From: CAMLIZ01 sp036231905
Lineage (GTDB): Bacteria > Pseudomonadota > Gammaproteobacteria > Burkholderiales > Burkholderiaceae_C
Reading direction: 5' to 3'
Assembly: GCF_036231905.1 (NCBI RefSeq)
Contig: NZ_JAZARE010000012.1
Coordinates: 62,001 to 126,000 of the forward strand
DNA length: 64,000 nt
The number at the start of each line of letters is the position of its first letter. Positions within the stretch are counted from its first letter, which is position 1. Below the pieces are notes generated by a model that worked only from the letters and a program-made list of their open reading frames with translations, was not told where the DNA came from and searched no databases. This document shows positions 63,446 to 64,000 of this stretch, piece after piece. The translations under genes and the position numbers were made by a program.

Positions 63446-64000
63446 ATGGACAAACTTCTCATTCGCGGCGGACACCGCCTCCAGGGCGAGGTGCAGATTT
63501 CCGGCGCCAAGAACGCGGCGTTGCCCGAACTGTGCGCCGCGCTGCTGGTGCCCGGCCCGGTGACCCTGCACAACGTGCCGCGCCTGCAGGACGTGGCCAC
63601 CACCTTGAAACTGGTGCGCAGCATGGGCGCCACCGCCGAGCGCTCCACCGAGCGGGCCGACGAAGTGGTGATCGACGCCTCCAAGATCCACGCGCCGGTG
63701 GCGGTGTACGACCTGGTGAAGACCATGCGGGCGTCCATCCTCGTGCTGGGGCCGCTGCTGGCGCGTTTTGGTGAATCGCGCGTGTCCTTGCCCGGCGGCT
63801 GCGCCATCGGCTCGCGCCCGGTGGACCAGCACATCAAGGGCTTGCAGGCGATGGGTGCGGACATCGTGGTGGAGCACGGCTACATCGTGGCCAAGTGCAA
63901 GCGCCTGAAGGGTGCGCGCATCACCACCGACATGATCACCGTCACCGGCACCGAGAACCTGATGATGGCCGCCACCCTGGCCGAAGGCGAGACGGTGCTG
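63446..64000 (+). CDS. murA: UDP-N-acetylglucosamine 1-carboxyvinyltransferase (5' part, runs off the window)
   Basis: MurA adds enolpyruvate from PEP to UDP-GlcNAc, the first committed step of peptidoglycan synthesis. Only the first 185 codons are in the window and the frame is open to its end. The start MDKLLIRGGHRLQGEVQISG is typical, with the catalytic K22-N23 pair in SGAKNAALPEL and the active-site Cys119 in LPGGCAIGSRPVD, equivalent to the fosfomycin-target Cys115 of E. coli. Further motifs VDQHIKGLQAMGADI and TGTENLMMAA are present. The segment 63348-63445 before it shows no gene. Confidence 0.94.
   Translation, partial: MDKLLIRGGHRLQGEVQISGAKNAALPELCAALLVPGPVTLHNVPRLQDVATTLKLVRSMGATAERSTERADEVVIDASKIHAPVAVYDLVKTMRASILVLGPLLARFGESRVSLPGGCAIGSRPVDQHIKGLQAMGADIVVEHGYIVAKCKRLKGARITTDMITVTGTENLMMAATLAEGETVL

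Overview
The window is GC-rich chromosomal DNA from a betaproteobacterium. It is most likely a member of the Burkholderiales of the Comamonadaceae/Sphaerotilaceae kind. Pointers are the Burkholderiales-type porin, the gene order pilMNOPQ-aroK-aroB-dgt-gltB-gltD, the mlaFEDACB operon, a HexR-controlled zwf/tal/pgi locus, and genes for polyhydroxyalkanoate and wax-ester type storage lipids. I assign about 57 protein genes. I see no rRNA, tRNA, CRISPR array, prophage or complete insertion sequence.

Layout. 240-1268 is a porin with a strong terminator. 1480-8271 is a peptide/nickel-type ABC importer operon with an M20 amidohydrolase gene inside it. 8307-12597 holds lysA, an LptM-like lipoprotein, cyaY and the penicillin-binding protein gene mrcA. 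12899-18004 is pilMNOPQ, followed by an Ig-domain lipoprotein (18053-20221), aroK, aroB and a dNTPase. A RAYT-like transposase relative lies at 23124-23828, then gltB and gltD. 30403-39037 is a type IV pilus minor-pilin cluster (pilE, fimT, pilV, pilW, pilX, pilY1) ending in a TonB-like gene. 39170-43136 is mlaFEDACB. 43186-50013 is central sugar metabolism (hexR, zwf, tal, pgi) with an orphan binding protein and a HAD hydrolase. 50008-57465 is a mixed set of hydrolases, a GlxA-type regulator and a molybdopterin oxidoreductase. 57481-61185 is a storage-lipid cluster (PHA-system protein, acyl-CoA-binding protein, WS/DGAT acyltransferase, TPR protein, PhaD-like TetR). 61298-64000 is an ABC exporter, a BolA-family gene and the 5' part of murA.

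How it fits together. The pil genes in two blocks encode the alignment complex and secretin (pilMNOPQ) and the tip and minor pilins (pilE to pilY1) of one type IV pilus machine. mlaFEDACB maintains outer-membrane lipid asymmetry. The sugar genes feed glucose 6-phosphate into glycolysis and the pentose phosphate pathway. gltBD assimilates ammonia.

The backbone resembles a known Burkholderiales order (gltD next to mla; mla next to the ABC exporter, bolA and murA) that has been opened at several points by accessory blocks. The most unusual structure is a family of short linker elements at 7207, 47709 and 62215. Each sits in a start/stop junction of an operon, has ATGA at both ends, and in two cases forms a tiny ORF that overlaps the stop and start codons of its neighbours. 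Also notable are a RAYT relative that has lost all three expected catalytic residues, a PilY1 with a ~350-residue insertion in its von Willebrand domain, and a pair of 11-bp direct repeats placed around the -35/-10 of zwf.
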